DNA of 64,000 nucleotides from Adineta steineri. Its lineage: Eukaryota; Rotifera; Eurotatoria; Adinetida; Adinetidae. The notes under the pieces are model-generated. The model ran no database searches, was not told where the DNA came from, and saw only the letters and a list, made by a program, of their open reading frames with translations. A program made the position numbers and the translations under genes. How positions within the stretch are numbered: the first letter of the stretch is position 1; the number at the start of each line of letters is the position of its first letter. The DNA is taken from positions 91,076-155,075 of the forward strand of contig CAJNOI010000196.1 of assembly GCA_905250115.1 (NCBI GenBank). The letters are read 5' to 3'. This document shows positions 12,426 to 24,290 of this stretch, in pieces.

Positions 12426-13160
12426 TCATGGAAGTTGATATTTTTGTCGAACATCATCTCTTGTTTGTTTGTTAGCTACAAGTGAATCACGTAATTGTGC
12501 TCTATTAGCTTCACGTTCTACATCAAGTTGTTCTTCCTCACGTGCTGCCTGTCCACGAACTAAGCGTTTACGAGCCTTAGCCCATGCTGGTTTACAAGAA
12601 CAACAATAAATAAAACATATTATAGCAATAACACCAACAACTAAGAAAACAATCAATAAAATGAGATTTTGTGTATCAAAAAACATAGTATATAATAATC
12701 GATGTGTACTTTTTTGATAGTAAAAGTATAGAAAGTAGTTAATGATGTTGTGTTTTTTTCTGTTTCTCTTTTCTAGTGCTGGTGAGTCATCGTCTATTCG
12801 ATAAATATTTACTGACTATAGAGTCATCAGTTTTTATTTTTTATCTTGTAATAATGAATTACTAATAGCAAAATTTTTCTTTCGAAATTATTAATATATA
12901 TAGATCGGGGTGAAGTTATTTTTATCACCTAAGTTTGTGTTAAATATCTGGGATATTGTATGTTGATGTGAATACTACTTTGACTTTGTAGTAATAAGAA
13001 TATTAACTGATAATGGAATAGATTATCGAACTAAAATACACGTTGAATCAAGCGAGGATTCTACCGAACTAGTTTTTTTTATGCATAGCTGATGTCTTTA
13101 TTTTCATTATTAGATAAATGCCCGCTTTATGTGTATAATCATTCTTGACATCTAGTCCTT
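12180..13160. repeat. Tandem segmental duplication, copy 1
   Basis: Besides the small gene inside it, flanking noncoding DNA matches copy 2 in the same order. Examples are AAGAAACCAATGATATCA near 12200, GAGTCATCAGTTTTTATTT near 12824, and the stretch at about 12935-13080 containing AAGTTTGTGTTAA and TACTTTGACTTTG. Match extent is judged by eye; borders are approximate. Confidence 0.8.
12426..12686 (-). CDS. Small single-pass membrane protein, copy A
   Basis: An 86-residue intronless gene. Residues 8-27 form one hydrophobic helix (LILLIVFLVVGVIAIICFIY). A CCSCK cluster follows, which could be palmitoylated, then a basic stretch (KARKRLVRG) and a charged, probably helical tail ending RQKYQLP. 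The basic side suggests the C-terminus faces the cytosol. The second copy at 14472-14729 is about 65-70 percent identical by eye, with conserved ends (MFFD...; DD[VI]RQKYQL). Conservation in coding over noncoding positions suggests both are used. No known family recognised. Confidence 0.75.
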   Translation of the reverse strand: MFFDTQNLILLIVFLVVGVIAIICFIYCCSCKPAWAKARKRLVRGQAAREEEQLDVEREANRAQLRDSLVANKQTRDDVRQKYQLP

Positions 13161-14471
13161 CGGAGATAAAGTATAACAATATCGAAGAACAGTTTTATAC
13201 AGTTGTAGTGCCATTGATCCTTCTATGACATATACAGCTTTTATCGAATTCTTCTTGTGAAGCAGTTTTTGTATTGATGAAAATATTTGATGGTTGTCAT
13301 TTTATGTTAGAATACAATATGGTTCTAACTATTTCAATGGCCTATTACATTCAAGTTAGAAATGAATTCGAATCTATGAAACATTGCACAATTATTATCG
13401 AAATTTCAAAAGAAGATCATCGAACAATATATTTATGATATTTTAACAAACATAATTAGAGAACTGGGGTTATGATCATTAGAAAAGGGGTCCGATACTA
13501 TGTCCTAGTTCATCTTTCAAATGATGACAGCCCCAGATCTTTAGCAATCTTTGTTACAATATTGTGAACATTTTTTCCTATGATGTTGTTTTAAAATTCT
13601 GATAATAAATATAATTATGTATCAACTAATCGTAACATCTATTAACTATTAACACTTTTATTTCTCATTGTTTACGCCATTAGACATTAAATACTATCTG
13701 TCTAGATCACAAAACGTCTTCTCAAATTTCTTTTACATCATATAGATCAATTTTCCTACTCCATTTGAAAATTTAGTATTACCTTTTTTATGACTAACAA
13801 GATGAATGTGTTTTATGTATTATCATTTCTGGTGATTCACTTTATTGCTTAGGTCAAAACTTCAATAGAATCAATATTTAATTATACAACAATATTCTAT
13901 ACCATGTTACAGCCCATACATTTCTGCATTTGAAATACCAAATTTTTTCTTTCCCAGTTTCTACTTAAGGTCTGAAATATGTCAAGCAAGGGATTGAAAG
14001 CATGTTATTAAACATCACTTTTTTTGGTGATTCAATGAATTAGAAATCATGTAGCTGGAATTACTCAAAATGACCCCAAATGGAGTAATTCGGATCAGTT
14101 CAGAATCCCTAACGGTATTTTGGCTTTTACTTTTTTTCACGGCAGACTTCTTTCAAAATTCTTCCGCCATTCTATAGAGAACACTTCTCTAGAACGTAAA
14201 ATAAATAAGAACGAAAAAGAATAAAATCAATTTTCAAATTTTTGATTCGATTTACCCCGAAGGATTTTACTTTATGTACACTTTTATGTGTTTTTTTTCA
14301 AATCTTCAAAAAGAAAAGAAACCAATGATATCAGATCAAGGACATATAAGATTGAGTTTGAAAAAGAATATTTTATTCAATAAAAAGTAATAAGATACAA
14401 ATACAAATAAATTTTAACAATTGAAAAGAAAGATTTATATGTTCGAAATAAATTTTAATCAATTAAAATTA
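12687..14471. other. Intergenic between the duplicated small genes
   Basis: The left part to about 13160 belongs to duplication copy 1, and the right part from about 14310 to copy 2. The middle, about 13200-14270, looks unique and holds no open frame or exon-like segment that can be supported. Confidence 0.55.
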
Positions 14472-14729
14472 TCAAAGTTGATATTTTTGTCGAATATCAT
14501 CTCTTGTTTGTTTACCAGGTGCTAGTGAATCACGTATTTGAGCTCGACTGGCTTCACGTTCTTCAGAAATTTGTTCCTCATCACGTGCTAACTGTCGATA
14601 AACTATGCGTCGACGAAGATTAGACCATCCTGATTTACAAGAACAACAATAAATGCAATATGTTATAGCGATGAAACCAATAACTAAGAAAACAATTAAT
14701 AAAATAAGATTTAGCATATCAAAAAACAT
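14472..14729 (-). CDS. Small single-pass membrane protein, copy B
   Basis: An 85-residue paralogue of the gene at 12426. It has the same layout: a short N-terminus MFFDMLN, one hydrophobic helix (LILLIVFLVIGFIAITYCIY), CCSCK, a basic stretch, then EEQISEEREASRAQIRDSL and DDIRQKYQL at the end. Differences from copy A fall mainly in the membrane helix and the basic stretch, while the tail motif is kept. The upstream flank is also shared, so copy B may keep the same promoter. Function unknown. Confidence 0.75.
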   Translation of the reverse strand: MFFDMLNLILLIVFLVIGFIAITYCIYCCSCKSGWSNLRRRIVYRQLARDEEQISEEREASRAQIRDSLAPGKQTRDDIRQKYQL

Positions 14730-16031
14730 AATATATATATTATTCGGCGTGTATTTCGTTAATAGTAAAAGTATAGAAAAGTAGTTGATGATGCTGTATT
14801 TTTTTTGTTTCTATTTCTATTGTTGATCAGTCATCGTCTATTGGACAAATATTTACTGAGTATTGAGTCATCAGTTTTTATTTGTGTGAAATGCGAATAG
14901 AAAATGAGTGTTCAAGTGTTAGGGGTAGAAATTTTAGACCCACCACGCAGCCTCCTCTCCACAGACGTGACAGACATCATTAATTAATCAATATTAACTA
15001 CTCCTTAATAATTAATTAGTTAATATTAATGAATGACTATTGATCAGTATCATAGATCACGGTAAACGCTAAGCAGGGATTCTGATAGATGAAAATTATA
15101 ACTACTATAGGTCGTGTCAAAGGTATTTTATCCTTTAAGTTTGTGTTAAGACTCCGGGGTACTGTATGTTGGTATGAATAGTACTTTGACTTTGCAGTAA
15201 TAAGAAAAATGACTGATAATAAAATAGATTACCGAACTAGAATACACATTGAATCACGCGAAGATTCCATCTGACTATCTTTCTTCATATTTATCATATT
15301 CCAGTGTTCGTAGTTTCGTGAACTATTCTATATCTTGATCTAGTTTTTCTATACGCGGATGATGTCTTTATTTTCATGATTAAATAAGTGCCCGCTCTAC
15401 CTGTGTTATCATTCTTGCCATTCTATGTCATAGATGCATTTCCTAATACCAGGATAAGTTAATGGTAAGAACCATTTTAGTTTTATTAGTTTTTAACTTA
15501 AGAGAAACTGTTATATGATGCACATAATATGAGAAGGTCCATGATTCGAACATATATTGAATTTCTACATAAAATAAGACTTCATTATAATAGAAAGAAT
15601 TTTTTTCCTGTGAGAATAATAATTACAGATTGTCAATATTTGTAATAAATTTAAAATCAATTATATTTTCTACACATGTTTGAATCAATATAGTGATTAC
15701 ATAAAGTCTATCAAGGTAAACTTTCTTCTCTGGAAAGTATCCGTAATTAATCAAACGACATGCATATCGTTTCATTCGATGATAAACTCAGTTGGAGACA
15801 TTATTTTTCCAGACGAAATTTAGAAAATATTCTTAATCTCTGGATATTAATTATGATTTGTTAATATGGATAAAAAAGATTTCCTAGTTATCCGTTGAAA
15901 AAAGAAAATTGATCTTAATGATCATTTTATTAAAATAAGAACAAACATCATATAAATTCTTACGAACAAAAAGAAAACTAATACATAAAAGAACAAAAAA
16001 AACAAAAATCTTATTGCACTAAAACAACTAA
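14730..16031. other. Intergenic upstream of copy B, downstream of protocadherin-like gene
   Basis: The left 700 bases are the duplicated block plus an insertion with an inverted repeat. The remainder is AT-rich with no supported gene. The protocadherin-like stop lies at 16032. Confidence 0.5.
14982..15034. repeat. AT-rich inverted repeat in copy-2 insertion
   Basis: The arm AATTAATCAATATTAACTA at 14982-15000 is matched by a reverse-complement-like arm TAGTTAATATTAATGAAT beginning at 15017, with a loop of about 16 bases. It lies in DNA absent from copy 1. Confidence 0.6.
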
Positions 16032-19000
16032 TTAAATCATATCATCGTCAAATGAACGACTCATTTTAATATAAGTTGATGATGTTGAACTTGATAATGA
16101 TGAAGATTGATTTGTTTGTTGATGTGTTGACGATGATGACGAAGGAGAAGATATTATTGTCATCGCAGTAAATTGTGGTGAAGGTGACGATGAAAAAAAT
16201 AATGTATCATTTAATGATGATGATGGTGTTATATTAATTTGTTTATTTAAAACTTGTTTTTGTTGTAAACATAAATAAATAATAATAAGGATAATAATTA
16301 TTATTAAAAATATCAAACAAACAATAATCATTTGTTCATTAAATATATGATTTCTACAATCTGGTTGGATCGAAAGTTTAAAATTTGTAAATATCGAAGA
16401 TGAACTATTATCTTCAAGGTAAATATCAAACGAATATTTTCTTATCAAAGATTTAACAATCAATGTTCCATTTGAAAAAAGTTTAAGATCAGTCGACGAA
16501 GGATTTCTGATTGAAAACGATACATCATTATAAGATTCTAATTGTATACGAATATAATCATGATTTTGTATAACAAAACAATAGGGTGACGAAGTTTTTA
16601 ATATGGGTTTATAACTAATAAGAATTTCTATTGTAATCATATCGATATATAATGAATCATTAGCAATAATTCGAAAATGAAGTTTAGTTATTTGTTTTGA
16701 GTTAAATTTTATTTTTGTATATAAACTTCCATTAGGATTTAATTCAAGAAAATTTTGAATATAATTTAAATCAAATGGATGAATATAATACATAATTGGG
16801 TAATTTTTATCTTTATCTTCTGCTTGAATATGAGTAAGAAATGTTCCACTAGGTTGATTATCTTGAATTTTTAATTGAGTAAAATTTTTTAAGAATTTAA
16901 CAGGATTATCATTCAAATCATTGAGATAAATGTATATTGGAATTAATGTTTGATGACCGATTAAATCTTGAGCTATAAGAGTAAAATAATAGAATGATTG
17001 ATGTTCATAATCAAGACTTTTTTTAATAATTAGTTGATTTTGTTTATTGATGTAAAAAAGATTTTCATCGTGTTGATTTGAAAATTTCAAATCGAATGTT
17101 ATTTGATCATTTTCATCGAGATCGTATGCTTGAATTGTATGAAGAAGAGAATTTTCTTTATTATTTTCATTGATAATAAATGTATAATTTATTGATGAAT
17201 TAAAATATGGAAAACAATCATTTATATCCATTAGATGTAAATCAAATGTATTTATTAATGAATGAAGTGGTTTACCATGATCATAAATAATTATTGAAAA
17301 TGTATGAGAAGATTTTTCTTCACGATTAAAAAGTGTATTTGTTAAAAGAATTGAAGTATTATTATCGATATTTTGTAATTCAACAATTGAATTTGAAGAT
17401 ATTAATTCAATTGTTACACGTCCATTTTCACCTGTATCACAATCGGAGACAGTTAGATAAAGAATTGGTGTATTAAGAGAGATATTTTCAAAAATATTGA
17501 TAATTGTATTATTGATTAATGGTATATCAGGAGGTGAAAAAGTATATATTTCTGGTATACAATCATTCTCATCGATGACCTAGAATAATATTAATTTATT
17601 TGTTAATTAAATCTAATATCGATTGCTTCAATAGAGACAGCCCTAGTCCACTTTTAAAAGTATCACTATCGAGATCATAGCCGTCAGTCTCGATTCTAAT
17701 ATCAGCTCACTATCTGGAATCGTCCATCGCTATTCGACGGAAGGGATCGGGAAATAGTATTAAGTTCTCTCTACTGTTATTGGATTTGTCTTCAAAGTCT
17801 GTGGGAACTGAGTCTCGTTCGAAAATTAAAACTAAACAGGTGATGATAATTTCTGTAAATAAGTTCTTTTCTTTGTGTACAGTTGTATGAATACGAGATA
17901 CTACTTTACTCTATAAGACATAAATCATCGGCTGAGAAAATAATGACTTTAAATTCTTAGTGATCAAAATGACGCGTTTTATATCTCCCGAAATGATTTT
18001 TTATTCTCCATTCGTCAAGTCATAGTATTCAGATACTGGATTTAAACTGTGCTGTGAATATTTTCAATAAAAGTTTTTCCTATTTGATTATATTCATAAC
18101 TTGTACATTCTACATATTTCTCAAACAATCTTTTTCTTATCAATCGAAAGGCGTATATGGATAGATCGTTATAAAAATGCGAAATATATGCTAGTAAAGT
18201 TATAAATAAAAGAATTGTTAGGTTCTAATCATCACCCATGCATTGGAAGATTATAGACTGAAATCGGATTATGATTTTAAATAATAACGTATTGAGAAAT
18301 TCATTGAATAATTTCTTTTTTTTTTTGGTAATAATCAAGAAAAGATTAAAGACTACAATACTAAACATGAATGTATAAATTCATTCATATTTTATTAACT
18401 ACTTATTGGCAATGTCGCAATCGTACGTACGTATAGCCGTACATAAAATCATTATTAAAGTACATTCTCATTGTTATATAATACATAAAAAAACCTTGTT
18501 GAATAGTTATTTCATATTAAAAGAAATATAAGCAGTGGCGTAAATAGAGAGGGAGCGTGAGGCGTGGTATCCCCCCCCCCCCCCCCCCCCCAAAACTAAT
18601 AGGAAAAAAGGAGTTTATGCCCACCCTGCTTCTAGAAAGTTCACTTTTTTTGACCATTGAAATAGAAAAACTAGGGTTACGTCCCCCTGCTCTGACACTT
18701 GACTTACGCCCCTGAATATAAGACATACATATTCGTAATATCATACCTGTATAATTACGGTTGCATATGTTGGTATTGCATTTGGACCAAGATCTTTTGC
18801 TTGTATTTGTAATTCATAATTATTTCTTTTTTCATAATCTAATTGTTTTAAAAGTATAATTGAACCATTATTTGAATCTAAATAAAATATATGTTGAATT
18901 GTTTTATCAAGTAATGTCCATTTTGAAAAACTATATTCAATTTGTCCATTAAGACCTTCATCAGGATCAAATGCTTTCATTTGAATAAGTTCCGTATTAA

Positions 19001-19754
19001 TTGCCGTTAATTCAGATACATTAATTATAAATGGTAATCGTTGATTATATTGAAATTTAGCTGAATTATCATTAATATCAGTTATTTTAATTATAATTTT
19101 TGTACAACATGAACGTTTATGTTCATTAATACCTTCATATGCACAAAAATTAAAATCATATTTATCGATTAATTCACGATCTAATTCTTTCATAATAATT
19201 ATTGATGGTGTTAAATGATTATCAAGATAAAATTCTGTATAATTATTTGTTTGAAAATAATACGATTGAATATTATTTGGTGTTAAATCAGGATCATATG
19301 CTAATGGTAAAATAATTCGAGTATTTATCCGAATATTTTCACTTATATTTAAATGAAAAATTTCATTTGAAAAATAACAATAATTATCATTTTCATCGAA
19401 AATTATTATTGGTAACGATAATAAATGTGTATATATGTCACTTATTGCATTTATTTCAAGTTTAATTAAACATTCATTTGAACATGAACATAAATTTAAA
19501 TGACAAAGATTTTCACGATCAAGAAGACGTTTAATGGTTATTGTACCTTTAAGATTATCTAATAGGAAATATGTTTTTAATGATGTTTGAGTTAAAAATG
19601 TAAATTCCCAATTTGATAATGGTAAAACATCTAATAATTGTGTAATCGATGTACCAATAGGAGATGATTCACTACAATTAACAGTTGGTAAACGAATATA
19701 TCGTGCTTGAATTATAGTTATATTGACTATAAACCATAGCCATAAACGAGACAT
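16032..19754 (-). CDS. Protocadherin-like cell-adhesion receptor
   Basis: Two exons, 18747-19754 and 16032-17579, join in phase to give 851 residues. A signal peptide (MSRLWLWFIVNITIIQA) is followed by a series of cadherin repeats, recognised by linker motifs FDENDN, DRE, ITDINDN, DPDEGLNGQIEY, LDYEKRNNYELQIQAKD, VIDENDC, DINDC and LNDLNDN. These bind Ca2+ between modules in the family. About six or seven repeats are present, some degenerate. One membrane helix lies near the end (IIVCLIFLIIIIILIIIYLC), followed by a short Ser-rich cytosolic tail. No catenin-binding region is seen, so this is protocadherin-like rather than classical. The 1,167-base intron is about twenty times the usual length here and carries a miniature transposon. 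Confidence 0.9.
18533..18714. mobile_element. hAT-like miniature inverted-repeat element (182 bp)
   Basis: The ends are CAGTGGCGTAA and, reverse-complemented, CAGGGGCGTAA. The element is flanked by a perfect 8-base direct repeat, AATATAAG, at 18525-18532 and 18715-18722. Both the CAG-GGCG ends and the 8-base duplication are typical of hAT transposons. It has no transposase. It carries a run of 21 C at 18571-18591. It sits in the protocadherin-like intron. Confidence 0.9.
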
Positions 19755-22700
19755 AGTAGCATGATTATGACATTAATAATATATAGATTCTAAAAATGTA
19801 AATAATGTTCTTGTCTAAAAATTAGATCAATTGAATGCTTATCAAATTAACTCGTACTGTTTTGTTCCTTATGTCTGATTATGATTCCGTCGTACAAGCA
19901 GAGAGTGAACAGCTTGAACGTATCTGTTTATTTTTTAAGTGTGTTCTTCCGTCTTTTGATTTTCTCTGATCTTATACCGCTAATTGAAGAAATTAATGAT
20001 CTTTGACTGATTTTCTATGTCATCGATACTCCAGCTGATACATTGCAACATATTGTTAAGTTTTTAATCGATGATTTAATTCGTTTCTCTTCACTTACCT
20101 AAGACAATCAATGAATGTTGATTACGTATAATTCTCTTGTAAGAAGAAGTAATAGATATATAACATATGTAGAAGAAAAATGAGCGTACATCTTACATTT
20201 CATAATTGATCTTCTTTAGATTTCAGTAGAACATTTATTTCTTACTCATATACACAAGGACATTCATTCGAGAATAAAAAGCTACTTTATTCTTTCTCGT
20301 TTTTCTACTCGATACTCTTCCTTTTTTTTTTAATCGAACATTGTTTTCTTCATTGATACTAAATCGATGTATACTATAAGTAATATATTATTTAAATAAA
20401 ATATTCTCACTGGAATATTCGACCTCGTCTTTATTCTATTAAGATTAAAGAAAAAAGTAATAGTATCTGTTTTTCTAATATTCAACAAAAATACTGTTTA
20501 CTTTAAATATAAGATAATAATCTGTATACATACGTTGTATATTCAATCAGAAAACTATTCAATTGATTTCCTTCTTTCTTCTTTTATGTGAATCTGTCAA
20601 TCTGACATTGTTCTCTCGAATTAATCAACTAGCGATCCACTTAAAATGAACTATGTAAGAAACTGACAATAATTGAAAAACAAGGTCATTTGTATACAAG
20701 AAAAATAATCTATCAATATCATTGATAGGAAATATATATATAATCAATCTATTTTCACTTACGAATATTGTTTGAATAATTAAAGATATGGAAAAAGACT
20801 TCAACTGTGTGTATTTGATGCCATGTTATTTTGTTCTTTTTTTTTTCTTCTGGTCAAATTGAACAGACAGACAGATAGATGATGTAGAAATCGCGCCGTA
20901 TGATTATATATATATCTATTAAATCGTAAAGGCTTCTTTTGTCTATCCCTTGTTTCGCGACGTTATAATGAGAAGAACAGATTGATGTTTATCATCACTT
21001 TTTCCCCTCCCTCTTCTTTTTTTTCTCTATATATGAACGACGAGAAAAGAGAGAGAAAAAACCGTATTGTTACTATGTATTTTGAAACTATATCTACTAT
21101 TGAACAATTTAATAATAACTACTACTAGTCAATTCAGCAAACAAGCAGAAAAAGAAAACTCTAAAGAACAAAGACAAATTGTACATATGAACTGTTAGTT
21201 CATTTTATCAATCAACAATCAGACAGACAGTACAACATATTAAATATTTACCCTTTTGTCTTCCAACTCTTTCTTTTTTTGATGTTACAAATAAAAATGA
21301 CATGTGTGTCAATATCTATTCATGTGCATTCTATATCTTACATCATCATACATGTACAAGTGATGGATTTCGAACCATAATTCCGGTGTTAATGTGATAA
21401 AGATAAGACTTCTAATGTCCATTTCCGTTGTCCATGTGTCGCCGGTCATTCTACTCATTGAAGCGAACTGCTTTTCTTCCGTAGTCAATCACATTTCTTC
21501 TTCTTTTCGAACATGCATCAATCAAAATAAAAGGAAAGATATGACAATAGTGAACTTGTTACATCTGTATCAAAGAATAGAAAGTAAATCTATTCACTAT
21601 AATATGATGATGAGCTAAATTGTAATGAACAAGTCTGGTAGACTTCGATAATATATCTTAATTAAATGATCGTCTGTTGATAAGTAGATCATTTCGATTT
21701 CTAAGCAATACATATATTATAGATCTCTCATATTTAATTTATTCAAGACGAATTGGGTGGAGTATTTAATCAATCAACCGAATATAAAATATATACTTAA
21801 CATCTCAATTAGATAGACATCAACTAAAATAATACATAATTGAATTACGTCTTTTTTTTTGAATAAAAATATAATATTATAACAAACCTTGAATTAATAT
21901 TGAAGTAGAAATATAATTTTAGTTCAACAATATTAATGAAAACTTGTTACGTATATTTTTTATTGTTTTATAATCGATTGTAAAAATATACCCACGTTTT
22001 TTTAGTAAAGCATAAAAATAGTACAATATTTGCTGTATAATTGACATTAGTTTTGGATGACGATATGCGAATGTTCTTCCGTCAATGTCGTATACCTTTT
22101 CTTTATTAATACATTGTATATCTTATATTAATATAGATGTTCTCGTTTGAATAGAAGTATGATATATATTTTCACTTGGTTACACCTTCTTTTTTTTTAG
22201 TATTGTTATCGTTCGTGATTTCTTCGGTTGTAAGCCCTCACAGTTATTATACTTCTTTTTATTTTATTCATAAAAAGTTCTATTGAAAATTATATAATAA
22301 TACTAGGCGGAATTATAAACCATACTCATTCACAGTATGTATTATAATTGTAGTTTAGAAAAATAAACCTACGTCAAGAATCTTTTTTTTTTTTATAAAT
22401 TTACCTATCTCTTTCAATTATCAACCAATGAATAAATTAGTTAACGATATAAAAAAAATATAGTATTTACGCAGTTGGAAAATTTTATTTTTTTCTAATT
22501 TCCTTCTTCACTTCTTTTGTTTTCCTATTGACGAAGAAAATTTTAAAATAGAATAATCTAAAAACTAGATCATTAAATATTCTTTTTCAGTACAATTGTT
22601 TGCTGACGATCAATATTCGAATAATTAATGAAAAGCAAACATATATTTTAATGAATAATAATATACAGATATTTATTCTTTTTTATTTAAACAATGAAAT

Positions 22701-23314
22701 TGAGCATTTAACTAGACTGACATTTTCAAAATATTATACTAAATTATGCCGATAGGTTCAGCCTTGCATTTTTCATTATGGAATTGCTAGACAATCATTG
22801 CTAATGTATATTATTAGCATTTTATTCAATATGAAAATCATGAAATATGATTTTCTCTTAAATTTTATAAATACTACAGTACTTTGACATTTGATATGTT
22901 GAAAAACAAATACTGCACGTAAAAGTATTCATGTGTAATAATCTTCTTGTTTATTTTTCATACGTGTTAAATATGTATCCAATAATAATCGTACTTACTT
23001 TGTTTTTCTTAATCGTATGAAGTAATTCAAAACGTAACCTGACATGGAATGTTAGAATTATTTTCTTTGAGTATCGATAATAAAACGAAACATAGGTAAA
23101 AATAGTTTTCATTCTGTTATATATGTAAATAGAGAAAGACACGCTATTTTTTGATATAGGAAGAATTATATAAGAAAAAAAACAAAGAATTTTAAAACTA
23201 CATTTTAAAAATATTTGCACGTGGCATATAAGAAATTGAATTTTTTTGTTTTTATTGAGTTATTATTATTATTATTATTCACAAATACATTTTGTTCTTT
23301 TTTTGATAGATACA
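19755..23314. other. Intergenic, no gene recognised
   Basis: About 3.5 kb upstream of the protocadherin-like gene and downstream of the 23315 gene. AT-rich, with T-tracts and short GACA/GATA runs near 20866. Open frames reach at most 89 codons and look random. Confidence 0.55.
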
Positions 23315-24290
23315 TTATTCATTTGAAAGTAAATAACGTTTACCTTTTTGCGATGGATTTCTATTACCAATATGAAATGAACGTCTTAAAGTATTAAATC
23401 GTTGACCAATTGTTAATTTTTGATTCGAATCTTCATTATGAATTTCTTCCTGTTGAGGAGGAGGAGTATCATGACGTTTTTTTAATAATAATGAAAAACG
23501 TGTACGAATTGATCGATTAAATGGTGTTTTTTCTAAATTTTGTTTACTATTTTCAATTTTTTGATCATTATATGATATATCATAATCAGATTGTTGTTGT
23601 TTTGAATTAATTTCATTCGGTAAAGATATTCTTAATAGAAAGAATAGTCTATATGTTTAACAAAATAGAACAAATATTCTTACGATTGATTCATATGTGT
23701 TGTAGGTGCTAATGGTGCTTTTCGCTGCTTTTTTGAAGTTTTTATCTTCTCATTTTCATTTGACATTATTAATGGTGATGTAAGACCCGTTGATAATTGT
23801 GGATAAAGTGGTGCATGTTGGATAGAATTTTCATCATTCTTATTAAATATTAAACGTTTATTTGAATTCGTACTTTCAAGTCTTGGACGTGGTCTTGTAA
23901 GTGTATTTCGAAATGATTTACGTATTTGATTAGTTAAACGATCTAATGGACGTATACGAGTTTTTTTTGATGATGAAAATGGATCATCATTTTCATCATC
24001 ATCACCATCATCATTATTCGAATAAATATCATATCGAGGTTCAAATACTTTCGATTTAATCTTTTCTGATGATGACGAATGTGGTAATGCTGTTGATTGC
24101 GGTGGTGGTGGCGATGATGATGAACTACGACGTTGTCGTTGTAAAAAACTTTTTGATTTCACTGGTTTAACTAAATTTAAATCTGAATTGGAATAAGTAT
24201 TAGTATCAATTCGTGAATAAATATATTATTACCGTCATGTTTTTCTTTTCGACGACGATAACTAAAGGATTTCCGAAGGCTATATTTCAT
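23315..24290 (-). CDS. Unknown basic, Ser/Arg-rich protein
   Basis: Three exons, 24233-24290, 23684-24182 and 23315-23630, join in phase and total 291 codons including the stop (290 residues). The protein starts MKYSLRKSFSYRRRKEKHD. It has a Ser/Pro run (RRSSSSSPPPP), an acidic run (DDGDDDENDD), and repeated Arg-rich motifs of the form R-x-S-F-R/H. Examples are RKSFS, IRKSFRNTLTR and LRRSFHIG. These repeats may be short binding motifs; the rest looks disordered. A GTAAAC at the last codons could also be a donor, so the C-terminus is less certain. No family recognised. Confidence 0.65.

Larger units (their letters stand above)
14310..15430. repeat. Tandem segmental duplication, copy 2
   Basis: Matches copy 1 in the same orientation at a distance of roughly 2.05-2.2 kb. 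Relative to copy 1 it has an extra piece of over 100 bases at about 14890-15080, which contains an AT-rich inverted repeat, so the distance between matching points is larger on its right side. Confidence 0.8.

Noticed and set aside
18517-18744. Minus-strand 75-codon frame
   Set aside because: It lies across the hAT-like element and the C tract and reads poly-Gly; not a gene.
22951-23220. 89-codon minus-strand frame as a further exon of the 23315 gene
   Set aside because: It would require splicing at GTAAAC near 23354, but the sequence is Ile/Tyr/Phe-rich and unlike the rest of the protein; the plain stop at 23315 is simpler.
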